Counted from the stretch's first letter, positions 31,806-40,784 are shown. The stretch: DNA of 64,000 nucleotides from Arthrobacter sp. cf158 (GCF_900106835.1 NZ_FNNR01000004.1:399043-463042); one strand, 5' to 3'. Made by a program: numbers and translations. The notes: generated by a model from the sequence alone, not told the origin.

Positions 31806-33146
31806 TCAGGCGAAGCTGTCTTCCTTGGCGCTGGACCGGGCTTCCTCGAGAGTGGAAGGGGCAGGCTTCCTGCTGATCAGCGAGGAAAGGTGCGCCTGCT
31901 GCTGCCGGAAGTGCCCGTGGGCGGTGAGTCCGAACTCGTAGGCCGACTCCGCATGCTGGGTGAGGTCCACACCAGTGACTTCGTGCTCGTGAGTGACGCG
32001 GAAACCGATGGTCTTGTGGATGGCACGGCCAATGACCAGGGTGCCCAGGCCGGACAATGCGATGGTCACCAGCACGGCAACGGTCTGTGCGATGAGCTGT
32101 TGCGGGCCTCCACCGTAGAGAAGACCACCGGCAACACCCTCCTGGGGGAACGCGATGAAGCCGAGGGACAGCGTGCCGATGACGCCGGCGCCGAAGTGCA
32201 CGCCCACCACATCCAGGGAATCGTCGAAACCGAACTTGTACTTGAGGTCCACGAACACTGCGCAGGCAGCGCCGGCCACCAGGCCCAGGCCCAGTGCGGC
32301 GAGCGGGGTGATGTTGGCGCAGGACGGAGTGATGGCAACCAGGCCGGCAACCACACCGGACGCTGCACCCAGCGAGGTGGGGTGTCCGTGGCGGACCTTC
32401 TCCACCACCAGCCAACTGAGCATGGCCGCTGCGGGAGTTACCAGGGTGTTGACCCAGATGAGGCCGGCCTGCTCAGCCGTTGTGGCGGCGCCACCGTTGA
32501 AACCGAACCAACCGAACCACAGGATTGCCGCGCCGATCATGATGAACGGGACATTATGCGGACGGTGGTTGGGGTCCTTGGCGAATCCGTGACGCTTTCC
32601 CACGATCAATGCGAGGACAAAAGCGGCGGTTCCGGAACTGACTTCAACCACAGCGCCACCGGCAAAGTCGATGACCTGTCCGAAGATCTCGGTGAGCGCG
32701 CCACCGGCACTCATGAGCCCGCCGCCCCAGACCATGTAGGCCAGCGGGCAGTAGACAACGGTGACCCAGATGGGAACGAACACTGCCCAGGCGCCGAACT
32801 TGGCGCGGTCGGCGATTGCGCCGCTGATCAGGGCAACGGTGATGATGGCGAACGTTGCCGCGAAGCCTGCCTTGATCAGGTCCGGTGAACCGATGAGATC
32901 CTGCAGGCCGAAGTGGGCAAAGGGGTTGCCGAACAGGCCGAGGAAGCCGTCGCCGGTGGTCATCGAGTAGCCCCACAGGACCCACACGACGCCGACGATG
33001 CCCGCCGAGATGAAGCTCATCATGATCATGTTGAGCGCAGCCTTGGCGCGGGTCATGCCGCCGTAGAACAGGCCGAGGCCCGGGGTCATGAATAGCACCA
33101 TTGCCGATGACAACATCAGCCAGACGTGTTGCGCAGAGATCTCCAC
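31806..33146 (-). CDS. amt: Ammonium transporter AmtB
   Basis: A 446-residue, 11-TM ammonium channel. The start HVWLMLSSAMVLFMTPGLGL then FYGGMTRAKAALNMIMMSF is diagnostic. Conserved pore elements include DFAGGAVVEVSSGTAAFVLA and FGWFGFNGGAA. VDLKYKFGFDDSLDVVGVHF carries the central twin-histidine helix region, and the cytoplasmic tail begins near residue 395 (THEHEVTGVDLTQHAESAY). The start is GTG with AAGGGAA at good spacing. No glnK follows within the window, whereas many actinobacteria have amt-glnK-glnD together. Confidence 0.95.
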   Translation of the reverse strand: MEISAQHVWLMLSSAMVLFMTPGLGLFYGGMTRAKAALNMIMMSFISAGIVGVVWVLWGYSMTTGDGFLGLFGNPFAHFGLQDLIGSPDLIKAGFAATFAIITVALISGAIADRAKFGAWAVFVPIWVTVVYCPLAYMVWGGGLMSAGGALTEIFGQVIDFAGGAVVEVSSGTAAFVLALIVGKRHGFAKDPNHRPHNVPFIMIGAAILWFGWFGFNGGAATTAEQAGLIWVNTLVTPAAAMLSWLVVEKVRHGHPTSLGAASGVVAGLVAITPSCANITPLAALGLGLVAGAACAVFVDLKYKFGFDDSLDVVGVHFGAGVIGTLSLGFIAFPQEGVAGGLLYGGGPQQLIAQTVAVLVTIALSGLGTLVIGRAIHKTIGFRVTHEHEVTGVDLTQHAESAYEFGLTAHGHFRQQQAHLSSLISRKPAPSTLEEARSSAKEDSFA

Positions 33147-33256
33147 CTGCGTTCCCTTCTGATCAAGCCTGTCCGAAACGGGCCTGGATATGTCCGGCCC
33201 TCGCTAGCCCCCCGATCAATATTCGGTGAGCTATGTTTCCGACTCAGAAGAGCTAA

Positions 33257-33272
33257 GTTGCAGGAAAGTTAC
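33257..33272 (-). promoter_or_regulatory. Possible GlnR half-box upstream of amt
   Basis: On the minus strand GTAAC-N6-GCAAC, about 110 nt before the start, resembles the GTnAC-N6-GaAAC half of actinobacterial GlnR boxes known upstream of amt. The second half of the box is not clear, so this is tentative. Confidence 0.3.
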
Positions 33273-33321
33273 AGAAATCCCTGGTTCGTGAAGATCACGT
33301 CACTGGCGTGTTTCGGGATTG

Positions 33322-34566
33322 TTAACGGCGCTTCTCCCGGGGTCCTGCAGGGTAACCGCCGCGCCTGCTGGCAATGATGATCACCAGCGCGATCGCCGTG
33401 GGGATTGCGGCCGCCAGCGGCACCAGTTGTGCCCCGACTGTGGTGAGGGCAAAGGCACCGTACACTGCTCCGACAGCAATGCCCAGCTGGATGGTGACCA
33501 CCGTGAGGCCATTGGCAGCATCCTTGTGCTCACCTCCGGCACGGAGAATGGCCGCTTGGTTGTAGATCCCCACGGCACCGAACGCGATTCCCCACAGGGT
33601 CATCAGCGCGAACGCGCCCACCCACGTGCCGCCCAGCGCGGGCAGCAGGGCAAAGGCAAGCGTCAAGAGTACGACGGCGGCAATCACCGACGCACGTGGA
33701 CGGGAATCCGCGGTCATGCCCGCAATCCAGATGCCCACCAAGGAGGCGATGCCCACCACCGACAGGGAGATGCTGGTGGCGGATTCCGGCAACCCGGACG
33801 CGAGCAGGAACGGCGCTACGTAGGTGAACAGCGTGAAGTGGGCCAGCAGCAGCAACAGCGGCCAGGCAATGGCCACAGCGATCACTCCAGGCAGCTTCAT
33901 GGCTGCGCGCAGGGATGGAGTCTTCTGGCTGGCATGGTCGTGCGCTCCGGGCAGCAGCCAGAAAGCCAACACAGCCAGCAGCGCACCCACACCGGCAAGG
34001 ACCAGGAACGATGCACGCCAGGTCATGAGGGAGCCCATCAACGTACCAATGGGCGCTCCCACGGCCAGCGCGATGCTGTTGCCGCTGAACACCACAGCCA
34101 TGGCTTTGCCCACGGAGTGCGCGGGAACAATGTGTGCCACATAGGGTGCCATGCTGGACCACAACATGCCGTGAGCAATTCCGCCAAGGAGCCTTGCCCC
34201 AATCGCCCAGCCCAACGTGGGGCTCAGGGCAAGCAGGACGTTACTGAGGGCAAAGGCGAGCACCGTCGCGATCAGGAGCGTCTTCCGGGGAACCCGTCCG
34301 GCCAGGAAGCGGGACAACGGCAGGGCGGTGAAGACGATGATGGCCGCGTAGACCGCCGTCAGCGAACCCACCGCCGACTCTTCAACTCCGAGGTCACGGC
34401 TGATTTGTGGGAGCAGCCCCGAGGGTAGGAGCTCGGTGGTCACGGCGGTGAAGCCAGCGGCGGCCAGGACAAGAAGCCCGCCCCACGGGATCTTCTTCGG
34501 TTGCTGCGTTTGGGCAGGCGTCGCCTCGGGTGATGGTGTTCCGACGACCAAAGGGTCCGGCTTCAA
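33322..34566 (-). CDS. MFS transporter, DHA1 (AraJ/PbuE-like) type
   Basis: A 414-residue 12-TM carrier. GLLVLAAAGFTAVTTELLPS then GLLPQISRDLGVEESAVGSL is typical of the AraJ/YdhP branch. LSRFLAGRVPRKTLL is motif A, and FSGNSIALAVGAPIGTLMGS is the motif C antiporter signature, so it is probably an exporter of sugars, purines or drugs. It is transcribed on the same strand as amt, with 175 nt between; no operon is implied. It is divergent from a glutamine amidotransferase gene. Confidence 0.9.
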   Translation of the reverse strand: MKPDPLVVGTPSPEATPAQTQQPKKIPWGGLLVLAAAGFTAVTTELLPSGLLPQISRDLGVEESAVGSLTAVYAAIIVFTALPLSRFLAGRVPRKTLLIATVLAFALSNVLLALSPTLGWAIGARLLGGIAHGMLWSSMAPYVAHIVPAHSVGKAMAVVFSGNSIALAVGAPIGTLMGSLMTWRASFLVLAGVGALLAVLAFWLLPGAHDHASQKTPSLRAAMKLPGVIAVAIAWPLLLLLAHFTLFTYVAPFLLASGLPESATSISLSVVGIASLVGIWIAGMTADSRPRASVIAAVVLLTLAFALLPALGGTWVGAFALMTLWGIAFGAVGIYNQAAILRAGGEHKDAANGLTVVTIQLGIAVGAVYGAFALTTVGAQLVPLAAAIPTAIALVIIIASRRGGYPAGPREKRR

Positions 34567-34724
34567 AGATTGCTCCTCAGGGATGGGTCATGCTGGGGTG
34601 CTGTTTTAAGGGGGGTTCATACAACGCTAAGTGGCCACGGCGGCGGGAGGGAGTCTCTGCCAGAAACCCCCTCCCGCTAGCAACACACTTTGTACGCCAG
34701 CCATTCCTCGCGCAGACTGGGCCT

Positions 34725-35456
34725 GTGAAGCCCTTCCTCTTGCTGGCCACCCGCGCCGAAGACGCCGCAGCCGATGACGAGTATCAGGCCTACCTCCGGT
34801 ACTGCGGCCTGAAACCGGAGGAGCTGGTCCGTTTGCGGCTGGAATCCGAGCGTCTGCCGCCCCTTGAGCTGTCCGACTACTCCGGCGTGATCGTCGGCGG
34901 CAGCCCCTACACCTCCAGCGATCCTGTGGAGGAAAAGAGCGCAGACCAGATCCGCGTTGAGGCGGAACTCTCAGGGCTGCTGGACCGGATCGTGGCTCAG
35001 GACTTCCCGTTCCTGGGCGCCTGCTACGGCGTCGGGACCTTGGGCGTGCATCAGGGAGCGGTCATTGACCGCCGTTTTGGTGAGCCCGTGGGGGCAACCG
35101 ACATCATGTTGACCTCGGACGGGCAGCGCGACCCGTTGCTGCAGGGCGTCCCGCCCACGTTCGAGGCCTTCGTCGGACACAAAGAGGCATGCAGCCAATT
35201 GCCCCCGAACGCGGTGCTGTTGGCGAGTTCGGCGGCATGCCCGGTTCACATGTTCCGGATCAAGGAGAACCTGTACGCAACACAGTTCCACCCCGAACTG
35301 GATGCCGACGGTCTCATCACGCGCATCAACATCTATAAGAACGCCGGCTATTTCCCTCCGCACACAGCTGACGACCTCATCGAGACCGCCCGTCAATCAT
35401 CAGTGACTGAGCCCATGCGTGTGCTCAGGAACTTCACGGAACGCTACGCCCGCTAG
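34725..35456 (+). CDS. Class I glutamine amidotransferase
   Basis: A 243-residue stand-alone GATase1 resembling GMP synthase-like proteins. The triad is Cys100 in PFLGACYGVGTL, His189 and Glu191 in TQFHPELD. GVIVGGSPYTSSDP provides the oxyanion-strand region. I place the start at GTG 34725 because VKPFLLLATRAED begins the fold; the upstream frame from 34530 covers the divergent promoter. Family members with unknown partners may release ammonia or act as gamma-glutamyl hydrolases. No synthetase partner is adjacent. Confidence 0.87.
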   Translation: MKPFLLLATRAEDAAADDEYQAYLRYCGLKPEELVRLRLESERLPPLELSDYSGVIVGGSPYTSSDPVEEKSADQIRVEAELSGLLDRIVAQDFPFLGACYGVGTLGVHQGAVIDRRFGEPVGATDIMLTSDGQRDPLLQGVPPTFEAFVGHKEACSQLPPNAVLLASSAACPVHMFRIKENLYATQFHPELDADGLITRINIYKNAGYFPPHTADDLIETARQSSVTEPMRVLRNFTERYAR

Positions 35457-35463
35457 CCCCCTC

Positions 35464-35749
35464 GTTGTGGGGCCCGCTTTGCGCGCCTGGCGCTTGAAAT
35501 AGGGCGCGGAGTGGGCCGGGCATTGTGGGGGTGGGTTTGTTGTGGGGCCTGGTGTGCGCGCCTGGCGCTTGAATTAGGGCGCGGAGTGGGCCGGGCATTG
35601 TGGGGTGGGTTTGTTGTGGGGCCTGGTGTGCGGGCCTGGTGCTTGAAATGGGGCGCGGAGTGGGCCTGGCATTGTGGGGTGGGTTTGTTGTGGGGCCTGC
35701 TTTGCGCCCCCGGCGTTCGAAGTAGCACGCAGAGTGGGCCTGGCAACGC
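35464..35749. repeat. Tandem 74-75-bp hairpin repeat, about four copies
   Basis: Units begin GTTGTGGGGCC at 35464, 35539, 35613 and 35687 (75, 74, 74 bp and a diverged partial). Inside each, GGCCCGCTTTGCGC-like and GCGCGGAGTGGGCC-like segments can pair as a hairpin. A single related unit lies at 61114-61175. Together with the following terminator it fills the 344-nt gap between convergent genes; no gene is seen. Confidence 0.88.
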
Positions 35750-35784
35750 GAACGCCCGACGGCGGAAGTCGCCGTCGGGCGTTC
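35750..35784. terminator. Bidirectional hairpin terminator
   Basis: GAACGCCCGACGGCG and CGCCGTCGGGCGTTC pair perfectly across a 5-nt loop (GAAGT). It lies 17 nt from the end of the minus-strand FAD dehydrogenase gene. Confidence 0.8.
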
Positions 35785-35800
35785 GTGCCCCGAAGAGCGG

Positions 35801-37429
35801 CTACGTGAGCCGGGCCGCCAGGTCCTCGCCCACCGCGAAAGCCCGCGTGATCGCCGAGCCCAGGGTTGCGCCGCCGCCGGGATAGTTGTTGCGGAAGACC
35901 CCGGCTGAAACGTTGCCCGCCGCATAGAGTCCCGGAATCACCTGTTGCCGATGGTCCAGCACGCGCCCGTCGAAGTCCGTAGCCAGCCCGCCGGACGTGC
36001 CCAGCACCCCGGCATGGATGGGAACGGCGTAGAACGGTGCCGCCCTCAGGGGCGCCAGGCAGGGGTTGGGGGTGTTCCCGGCATCGCCCAAGAAGCAGTC
36101 CTGCGGAGTGGCACCCCTGCCGAACTCGGTGTCCACGCCCACTGCGGCGTCGGCGTTGAACCGGGCAACCGTGCCAGCGAGTCCGGCCGGATTGATGCCC
36201 ACTTCCTGGGCCAACAGCTCCAACGTGGGCGCGGACACCATCCACTCGGATGCCAAGCCCGGCGTCGAACCGGCCACCGGGTACTTGCCGAGGTACTTCG
36301 CGTCGAACACCAACCACGCAGGATTGTTCTGCTGCCTGCCGGTGTGTGGATTGATGGACGCGAAGACCCTGCTGGCATCGTGATAGTTGAGGGCCTCGTT
36401 CACAAAACGGCGCCCGTCGCTGTTCACTGTGATGGACCCAGGAAGCGTCATCTCCACGTTCCCCATACGGCCCGACCGCCGCTCGTCGTACTGATGGGCC
36501 GCCGTCGAAATAACGGGGACACCCCACACTGCGGACATGTCCTCCACAGCCGCGCCGGCTGTGAGTCCGAGTTCCAGGCCGTCGCCTTCGTTGGACGGTG
36601 CACTGATGGGCGTCACAGGGTGGGGGAGGAAAGCTTTGCGGAGCCGCGGGTTCCATTCGAAGCCGCCGGAGGCAATCACGACGGCGGTCGCGGCCACGTG
36701 CGCTCCGGCCGCGGTTCCGCCGAGGGTCACCTGCCATCCAGCATCCGTGCGCCACAATTCCTCCACAGGACTGGCCGCAACGATGTGAACGCCACGGTCC
36801 ACAGCGCTCGCGAGGAGGCTCCCGACGAGTGCACCACCCATGGTCCGGATACCTGTGGAGGCCCGGCGTTCCAGCAACGATGGGTCGGCAGCGCGACCGT
36901 TGAGTTCATCGCGCTCGGTCATGGTGAGCAGCGGGAAATAGGACGATGGCCGGATCAGCTCAGAGAGGCCGGGGTATGCACGCGGATCGAACGCGCTATT
37001 GTCCAGACCCCTGCCACCGTTCGCGGCCCCCTTCCATTCCATGTGGTAGTCCGGCCGCGCGATGGGAATCATGGACACCTTGGTGTTCACGTTGAGGAAC
37101 TCCACGGCCCGCGGCGCTGTGGACACGTACCATTCGATCTCCCCGGCGGTCATCACGTGCCCGGCCGCCTCCGAGAGGTAAGCGACGGCGTCGGCATGGC
37201 TGTCCTGGTACCCCGCAGCCTGGGCGAGGTGGTTGTTTGGTGCCCACATGACGCCACCGCCGGCCGCCGTCGTGCCACCCAGCAGGGCCGCCTTCTCAAC
37301 AACCAAGGCGCTGAGTCCGGCATCAGCTGCGCGGACGGCAGCAACCAGCCCTGCTGCGCCACTGCCCATGATCACGACGTCGTAGCTCGCGTTGAGTTGC
37401 TCGGGTGCGGTGAGGATAGGGGTGCTCAT
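35801..37429 (-). CDS. FAD-dependent dehydrogenase (3-ketosteroid dehydrogenase / fumarate reductase flavoprotein family)
   Basis: A 542-residue FAD_binding_2 enzyme. YDVVIMGSGAAGLVAAVRAA (residues 16-35) is the dinucleotide fold with GSGAAG at 22-27. LVVEKAALLGGTTAAGGGVM then WAPNNH is the family's second motif. ITVNSDGRRFVNEALNYHD and GLYAAGNVSAGVFRNNYPGG then GATLGSAITRAF close the FAD site. These enzymes introduce double bonds into ring ketones or reduce fumarate-like acids. It overlaps the alcohol dehydrogenase stop by 4 nt. A second, related FAD dehydrogenase is at 46754. Substrate unknown. Confidence 0.87.
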   Translation of the reverse strand: MSTPILTAPEQLNASYDVVIMGSGAAGLVAAVRAADAGLSALVVEKAALLGGTTAAGGGVMWAPNNHLAQAAGYQDSHADAVAYLSEAAGHVMTAGEIEWYVSTAPRAVEFLNVNTKVSMIPIARPDYHMEWKGAANGGRGLDNSAFDPRAYPGLSELIRPSSYFPLLTMTERDELNGRAADPSLLERRASTGIRTMGGALVGSLLASAVDRGVHIVAASPVEELWRTDAGWQVTLGGTAAGAHVAATAVVIASGGFEWNPRLRKAFLPHPVTPISAPSNEGDGLELGLTAGAAVEDMSAVWGVPVISTAAHQYDERRSGRMGNVEMTLPGSITVNSDGRRFVNEALNYHDASRVFASINPHTGRQQNNPAWLVFDAKYLGKYPVAGSTPGLASEWMVSAPTLELLAQEVGINPAGLAGTVARFNADAAVGVDTEFGRGATPQDCFLGDAGNTPNPCLAPLRAAPFYAVPIHAGVLGTSGGLATDFDGRVLDHRQQVIPGLYAAGNVSAGVFRNNYPGGGATLGSAITRAFAVGEDLAARLT

Positions 37430-38475
37430 GCGGTGGTTCCTGCCGGCATCCCGATGAGGATCTTGCCGATTTTCTCCGTGCGTCCTTGCATCAGACGGAA
37501 GGCCTGCTGAAGATCCGCGAAGGCGAAACGGTGGGTCATGAGGGCACGGGCCTGCCCGGGGTGGCGCGCCAGCAATGCGAGGCCGTCCGGGATGAGGTTC
37601 AGGCTCATGCGGCTGCCCATGATGTCCAGTTCCTTGTAAGGGATGTCCTTCATGGAAACGTTCGCCTGCCTGGGCGAAATGCCTACTTGGACGATCCTTC
37701 CCGCACTGGCCACCAGCCTGATGGCATTCTCCAACGAGGACGGAACGCCTGTGGCCTCGATGACCAGCTGGGGCCCGTAGCCATCGGTGAGTGCAGCCAA
37801 CCGAGGTCCTTGATGTGTGTCCGGGAAGTCTGTGCCAGGGGTGACCAGCAGGGTCTCAGTGGCGCCGAATTCGACGGCGAGGTCCAAGCGGTGCTGCTCG
37901 GTATCGGCGCAGACCACGGTGACTCCGAGTTCTGCCAGATACAGCGTGGCTAACAAACCGATGGGACCGCTGCCCAGCACCAGCGCGGTTTCCCCGGCCT
38001 GGGGCCGTCCGCGGTTGACTGCCTGCATGGCGATGGACGCGGGTTCTCCCATGGCAGCGATGTCCAGCGGAAGCTCGTCCGGCACCGGGCAGAGCTTGTC
38101 CAGGGGGACGCTGATCAGTTCAGTGAGTGCCCCGTCCGAGTAGCATCCCAGGCAACCCACGTTTTGGCAGACGTTATAGCGGCCCGTCAGGCACGGGCGG
38201 CACTTGCCGCAAAAGATGATGGGATTGACTGACACCCGGGAACCGACGCTGAAATGATGGGCATCCTCTGGTGCGAGTGCCTCCACGATGCCGGAAAATT
38301 CATGCCCTTGGATGAGCGGCAAATCGGTGGGGTAGTCGTCCTCCCAGATGTGGAGGTCGGTGCCGCAGAGGGTGACGTTGTGGACCCGGACCAGGGCGTG
38401 GCCTGGTTGAAGGGTGGGCGCAGGGGAGTCCCGGAATTCAATGGTTTCTTTGGAGACGGTGACAGCGGACAGCAT
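37426..38475 (-). CDS. Zinc-dependent medium-chain alcohol dehydrogenase
   Basis: A 349-residue MDR enzyme. Catalytic zinc ligands are Cys37 (TLCGTDLHIWEDDYP) and the GHE pair His58-Glu59. The structural zinc cysteines are 89, 92, 95 and 103. The Rossmann motif GSGPIGLLATLYLAELG lies near residue 168. It is related to sorbitol/threonine dehydrogenases and oxidises a secondary alcohol with NAD(P). It stands 9 nt after yciI and overlaps the FAD dehydrogenase gene, suggesting alcohol-to-ketone oxidation followed by ring desaturation. Confidence 0.9.
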   Translation of the reverse strand: MLSAVTVSKETIEFRDSPAPTLQPGHALVRVHNVTLCGTDLHIWEDDYPTDLPLIQGHEFSGIVEALAPEDAHHFSVGSRVSVNPIIFCGKCRPCLTGRYNVCQNVGCLGCYSDGALTELISVPLDKLCPVPDELPLDIAAMGEPASIAMQAVNRGRPQAGETALVLGSGPIGLLATLYLAELGVTVVCADTEQHRLDLAVEFGATETLLVTPGTDFPDTHQGPRLAALTDGYGPQLVIEATGVPSSLENAIRLVASAGRIVQVGISPRQANVSMKDIPYKELDIMGSRMSLNLIPDGLALLARHPGQARALMTHRFAFADLQQAFRLMQGRTEKIGKILIGMPAGTTA

Positions 38476-38484
38476 TCCGGGACC

Positions 38485-38817
38485 TCAGACCTGCGCCGTA
38501 GCTTGGCCCGCGGGCTGAGCGTCCTGCACCACAGGCTCGGCACCGAAGAAGATGTTCCACTGGCGCACAGTGCGTTCCTGGATGAGCCCGGCCTCATGGA
38601 ACGGGTCCTGGTCCATGAGCGCTTCGACGTCGGCCTTGGAATCCCCGGCAATGATCAACAGGGCGCCGGGAGTTTCCTCCGGACCGAAAGGTCCGCTCTT
38701 GAGGAGGCGACCGCCGTCGAACTGGGCTTTGAGGAACTCGACATGAGACGGGCGGACCGTGTCCCGCCGCGCGGACGTGGATTCTGAATAGGCGTAGGTA
38801 ACAGCGAAAGTGGCCAT
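38485..38817 (-). CDS. YciI-like protein
   Basis: A 110-residue small alpha/beta protein. MATFAVTYAYSESTSARRDT then VRPSHVEFLKAQFDGGRL and SGPFGPEETPGALLIIAGDS form the YCII fold with the conserved His in RPSHVEFL and a later Asp-Pro-Phe (DQDPFHEAGL). YciI relatives act in dehalogenation or muconolactone-type isomerisation in aromatic pathways. It is the first gene of the LysR-controlled operon and has a LysR-type box upstream. Confidence 0.88.
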   Translation of the reverse strand: MATFAVTYAYSESTSARRDTVRPSHVEFLKAQFDGGRLLKSGPFGPEETPGALLIIAGDSKADVEALMDQDPFHEAGLIQERTVRQWNIFFGAEPVVQDAQPAGQATAQV

Positions 38818-38905
38818 GAGGTTGTCCTCTTCATTGAGTGGGTGGGGCTCTCCTCAATGCTGGGCACGCAATTAGATCTTGTCCAATACTTAGTTGGTCA
38901 AAAAC

Positions 38906-38924
38906 TATGTGCCAAATTCACATA
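38906..38924 (-). promoter_or_regulatory. LysR-type operator TATGTG-N7-CACATA
   Basis: A perfect inverted repeat containing T-N11-A, the LTTR consensus. It lies between the end of the LysR gene and the yciI start, about 90 nt upstream of the latter, the typical recognition-site position. Confidence 0.65.
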
Positions 38925-38928
38925 ATGA

Positions 38929-39825
38929 CTAGATGGCGGGCGTGGGTAGCACTTCTTCGGCCAGCAGCAGTGCTGCCCGGAGCGCCGGGGTCAAAGCTCC
39001 CGGGTTCCAAGCCAGTCCGGAGAGCAGCAGGACGTCGTCGCCGTCGAGCGGCAGAAAAACGGTGCCGGCGGGCATGATTCCCTCGATCGATGCCGGCATG
39101 AGACTGATCCCCACGCCGCTGGCCACCAAGGAGAGCGCTGTGTACGGGTCGGCTACTTCCTGGCTGATCCTCGGGCGGAAACCGGCGGCAGCACAGGCCG
39201 ATAGGGTGACTTCCCGCAGGGTGGATCCCTGGGCAGCGGGCATGGTGATGAAGGGGTCCCCGGCAAGCTCGCTGATGTCCACCGAAGACCGGGCCGCAAG
39301 CGGGTGATCCGTTGGCAAAGTGACGCCCAAACGTTCGGTCGCGATCCGACGGGTGGCCAAGGACGGGGCGTCCACCGGCAGACCGATGAAGGCAAGGTCC
39401 AGTGCGCCGTTGCCCAGTTGCTGAAGAGCTTCCTGGGTCAGTAATCCGCCGTGCAAGCTCACCTCCAGCTGCGGGTACTGCTGGCGTAAAGCGCGGGTCA
39501 GCGGTGGGAGCGTGGTGTGGTTCAACGCCCCGGAAAAACCGATGGCGAGCTTGCCATAGACAGTCCCGGAACCAGCACTCACCGCCCTCTGCGCCAGGTC
39601 CACTTCTTCAAGGATTCTGCGGGCATGCGGCAGGAGTGAATGGCCTGCCGTGGTGAGGGTGACGGATCTGGTGTTGCGTTCAAAGAGCGCCGCACCCAGG
39701 CCCTTTTCGAGCTTCTTGATGGTCTGGCTGAGTGGCGATTGCGCCATCCGGAGCCGCTCCGCTGCACGGCCGAAATGCAATTCCTCGGCCACAGCCAGGA
39801 AGGCCTCAATTTGCCGCAGTTCCAC
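38929..39825 (-). CDS. LysR-family transcriptional regulator
   Basis: A 298-residue regulator. The N-terminal winged helix spans residues 1-60: VELRQIEAFLAVAEELHFGR then AAERLRMAQSPLSQTIKKLE. The remainder is the periplasmic-binding-like effector domain. The start is GTG at 39825 with GGGAGG upstream; the frame continues upstream to 40023 across the divergent promoter but that part is a Pro/Arg-rich translation of GC repeats. It sits directly upstream of yciI-adh-FAD dehydrogenase and is divergent from an IclR regulator. Likely activator of its downstream operon through the box at 38906. Confidence 0.9.
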   Translation of the reverse strand: MELRQIEAFLAVAEELHFGRAAERLRMAQSPLSQTIKKLEKGLGAALFERNTRSVTLTTAGHSLLPHARRILEEVDLAQRAVSAGSGTVYGKLAIGFSGALNHTTLPPLTRALRQQYPQLEVSLHGGLLTQEALQQLGNGALDLAFIGLPVDAPSLATRRIATERLGVTLPTDHPLAARSSVDISELAGDPFITMPAAQGSTLREVTLSACAAAGFRPRISQEVADPYTALSLVASGVGISLMPASIEGIMPAGTVFLPLDGDDVLLLSGLAWNPGALTPALRAALLLAEEVLPTPAI

Positions 39826-39955
39826 GTTGCCTCCCAGATTTTCCGAGTCCAGTGCAAGGCTATATTGGGTTTCACGCCGGGGTGGCCGGGGTGGCCGTGG
39901 CGGCCGGGAGGTCCGGGTGGCCGGGGCAAGAGCCGGGGGATCAAAAGGAGGCATC

Positions 39956-40762
39956 GTGGCAAACTCGGCGTCGGGGGAGTCCGTCATTGAGCGGGTTGTA
40001 AAAATCATGGATGCGTTCTCCAAGGGTCAGCCTTGGCTTCCGCTCAAGGAGCTGGTCCGGATGACCGGGATGTCCAGCAGTACCGTGCACCGGCTGGCCA
40101 TGGACCTGGCGGCCAACGGCCTCCTGGAACGCAACGCGTCGGGTGAATTCGGCGTTGGCATGAAAATGTGGGAGCTGGCCTCTCGAAGCAATCCGCTGGA
40201 GGAGTTCAGGCGCCGGGGGCTGCCCTTCCTGGAGGGTGTCCATGCGGCGGTCCGGGAGCATGTGGCTCTGTCGATTCCGGATGTGGAAACCGGCAGCGTG
40301 CTGTACCTGGAGCGTCTGGACAGGCACGGAACCGTCATGAACCTGGCCGAGGTAGCCGGGCGCCTGGACATCCACACCACCTCCTCCGGGATGGCCATGA
40401 TGGCGCACATGCCGGGCTGGGTCCAGGACCGCTTCCTGGCCAGGCGGTTGGAGAAGACCACGCCCGCCGCGGAAACGGATCCCGCGAAGATCCGCAGCCA
40501 CCTCGCCTTGATCCGCGAGCGTGGCTACGCCCGGCTGGTAGGGGTCCTTGTTGCGGAGAACACGGCCTATTCCGTGCCCGTGTTTGGCCAGGGTCAAGCC
40601 GTCATAGGTGCCATTTCCGTCGTCGTGCCTTCTGTGGATGAAGACGCGGGGCTGATTTTGCCCGTGCTGGTGGCCGCAGGCCGCGGCCTCTCACGCACCA
40701 TGGGAGCTGAACGCCGTCCGTACGGCTCGCGTCCGTGGTTGTCTCCGGCCGGGCCTGCTTAG
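39956..40762 (+). CDS. IclR-family transcriptional regulator
   Basis: A 268-residue regulator. SVIERVVKIMDAFSKGQPWL then PLKELVRMTGMSSSTVHRLA is the wHTH domain (residues 8-50). The effector domain includes HVALSIPDVETGSVLYLERL and TSSGMAMMAHMPG. GTG at 39956 is preceded by a near-ideal AAGGAGG. The frame continues upstream but lacks homology there. It lies between the LysR operon and the MHS-transporter operon and is a candidate regulator of the latter. Confidence 0.9.
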   Translation: MANSASGESVIERVVKIMDAFSKGQPWLPLKELVRMTGMSSSTVHRLAMDLAANGLLERNASGEFGVGMKMWELASRSNPLEEFRRRGLPFLEGVHAAVREHVALSIPDVETGSVLYLERLDRHGTVMNLAEVAGRLDIHTTSSGMAMMAHMPGWVQDRFLARRLEKTTPAAETDPAKIRSHLALIRERGYARLVGVLVAENTAYSVPVFGQGQAVIGAISVVVPSVDEDAGLILPVLVAAGRGLSRTMGAERRPYGSRPWLSPAGPA

Positions 40763-40769
40763 TCCAATA

Positions 40770-40784
40770 TCCCGTTCAACGGGA
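40770..40784 (+). promoter_or_regulatory. Palindrome TCCCGTT-C-AACGGGA, candidate IclR operator
   Basis: A perfect 7+1+7 inverted repeat 8 nt after the IclR stop and 213 nt before the MHS transporter gene. It could be an operator or a short attenuator hairpin. The rest of 40785-40996 shows only a GAGGAG ribosome-binding site before the ATG. Confidence 0.4.

Noticed and set aside
35945..37510. 521-codon plus-strand open frame opposite the FAD dehydrogenase
   Set aside because: No recognisable motif; the minus strand carries GSGAAG and other FAD signatures.
39650..39955. N-terminal extension of the IclR regulator
   Set aside because: It overlaps the divergent lysR gene. AAGGAGG before GTG 39956 marks the real start.
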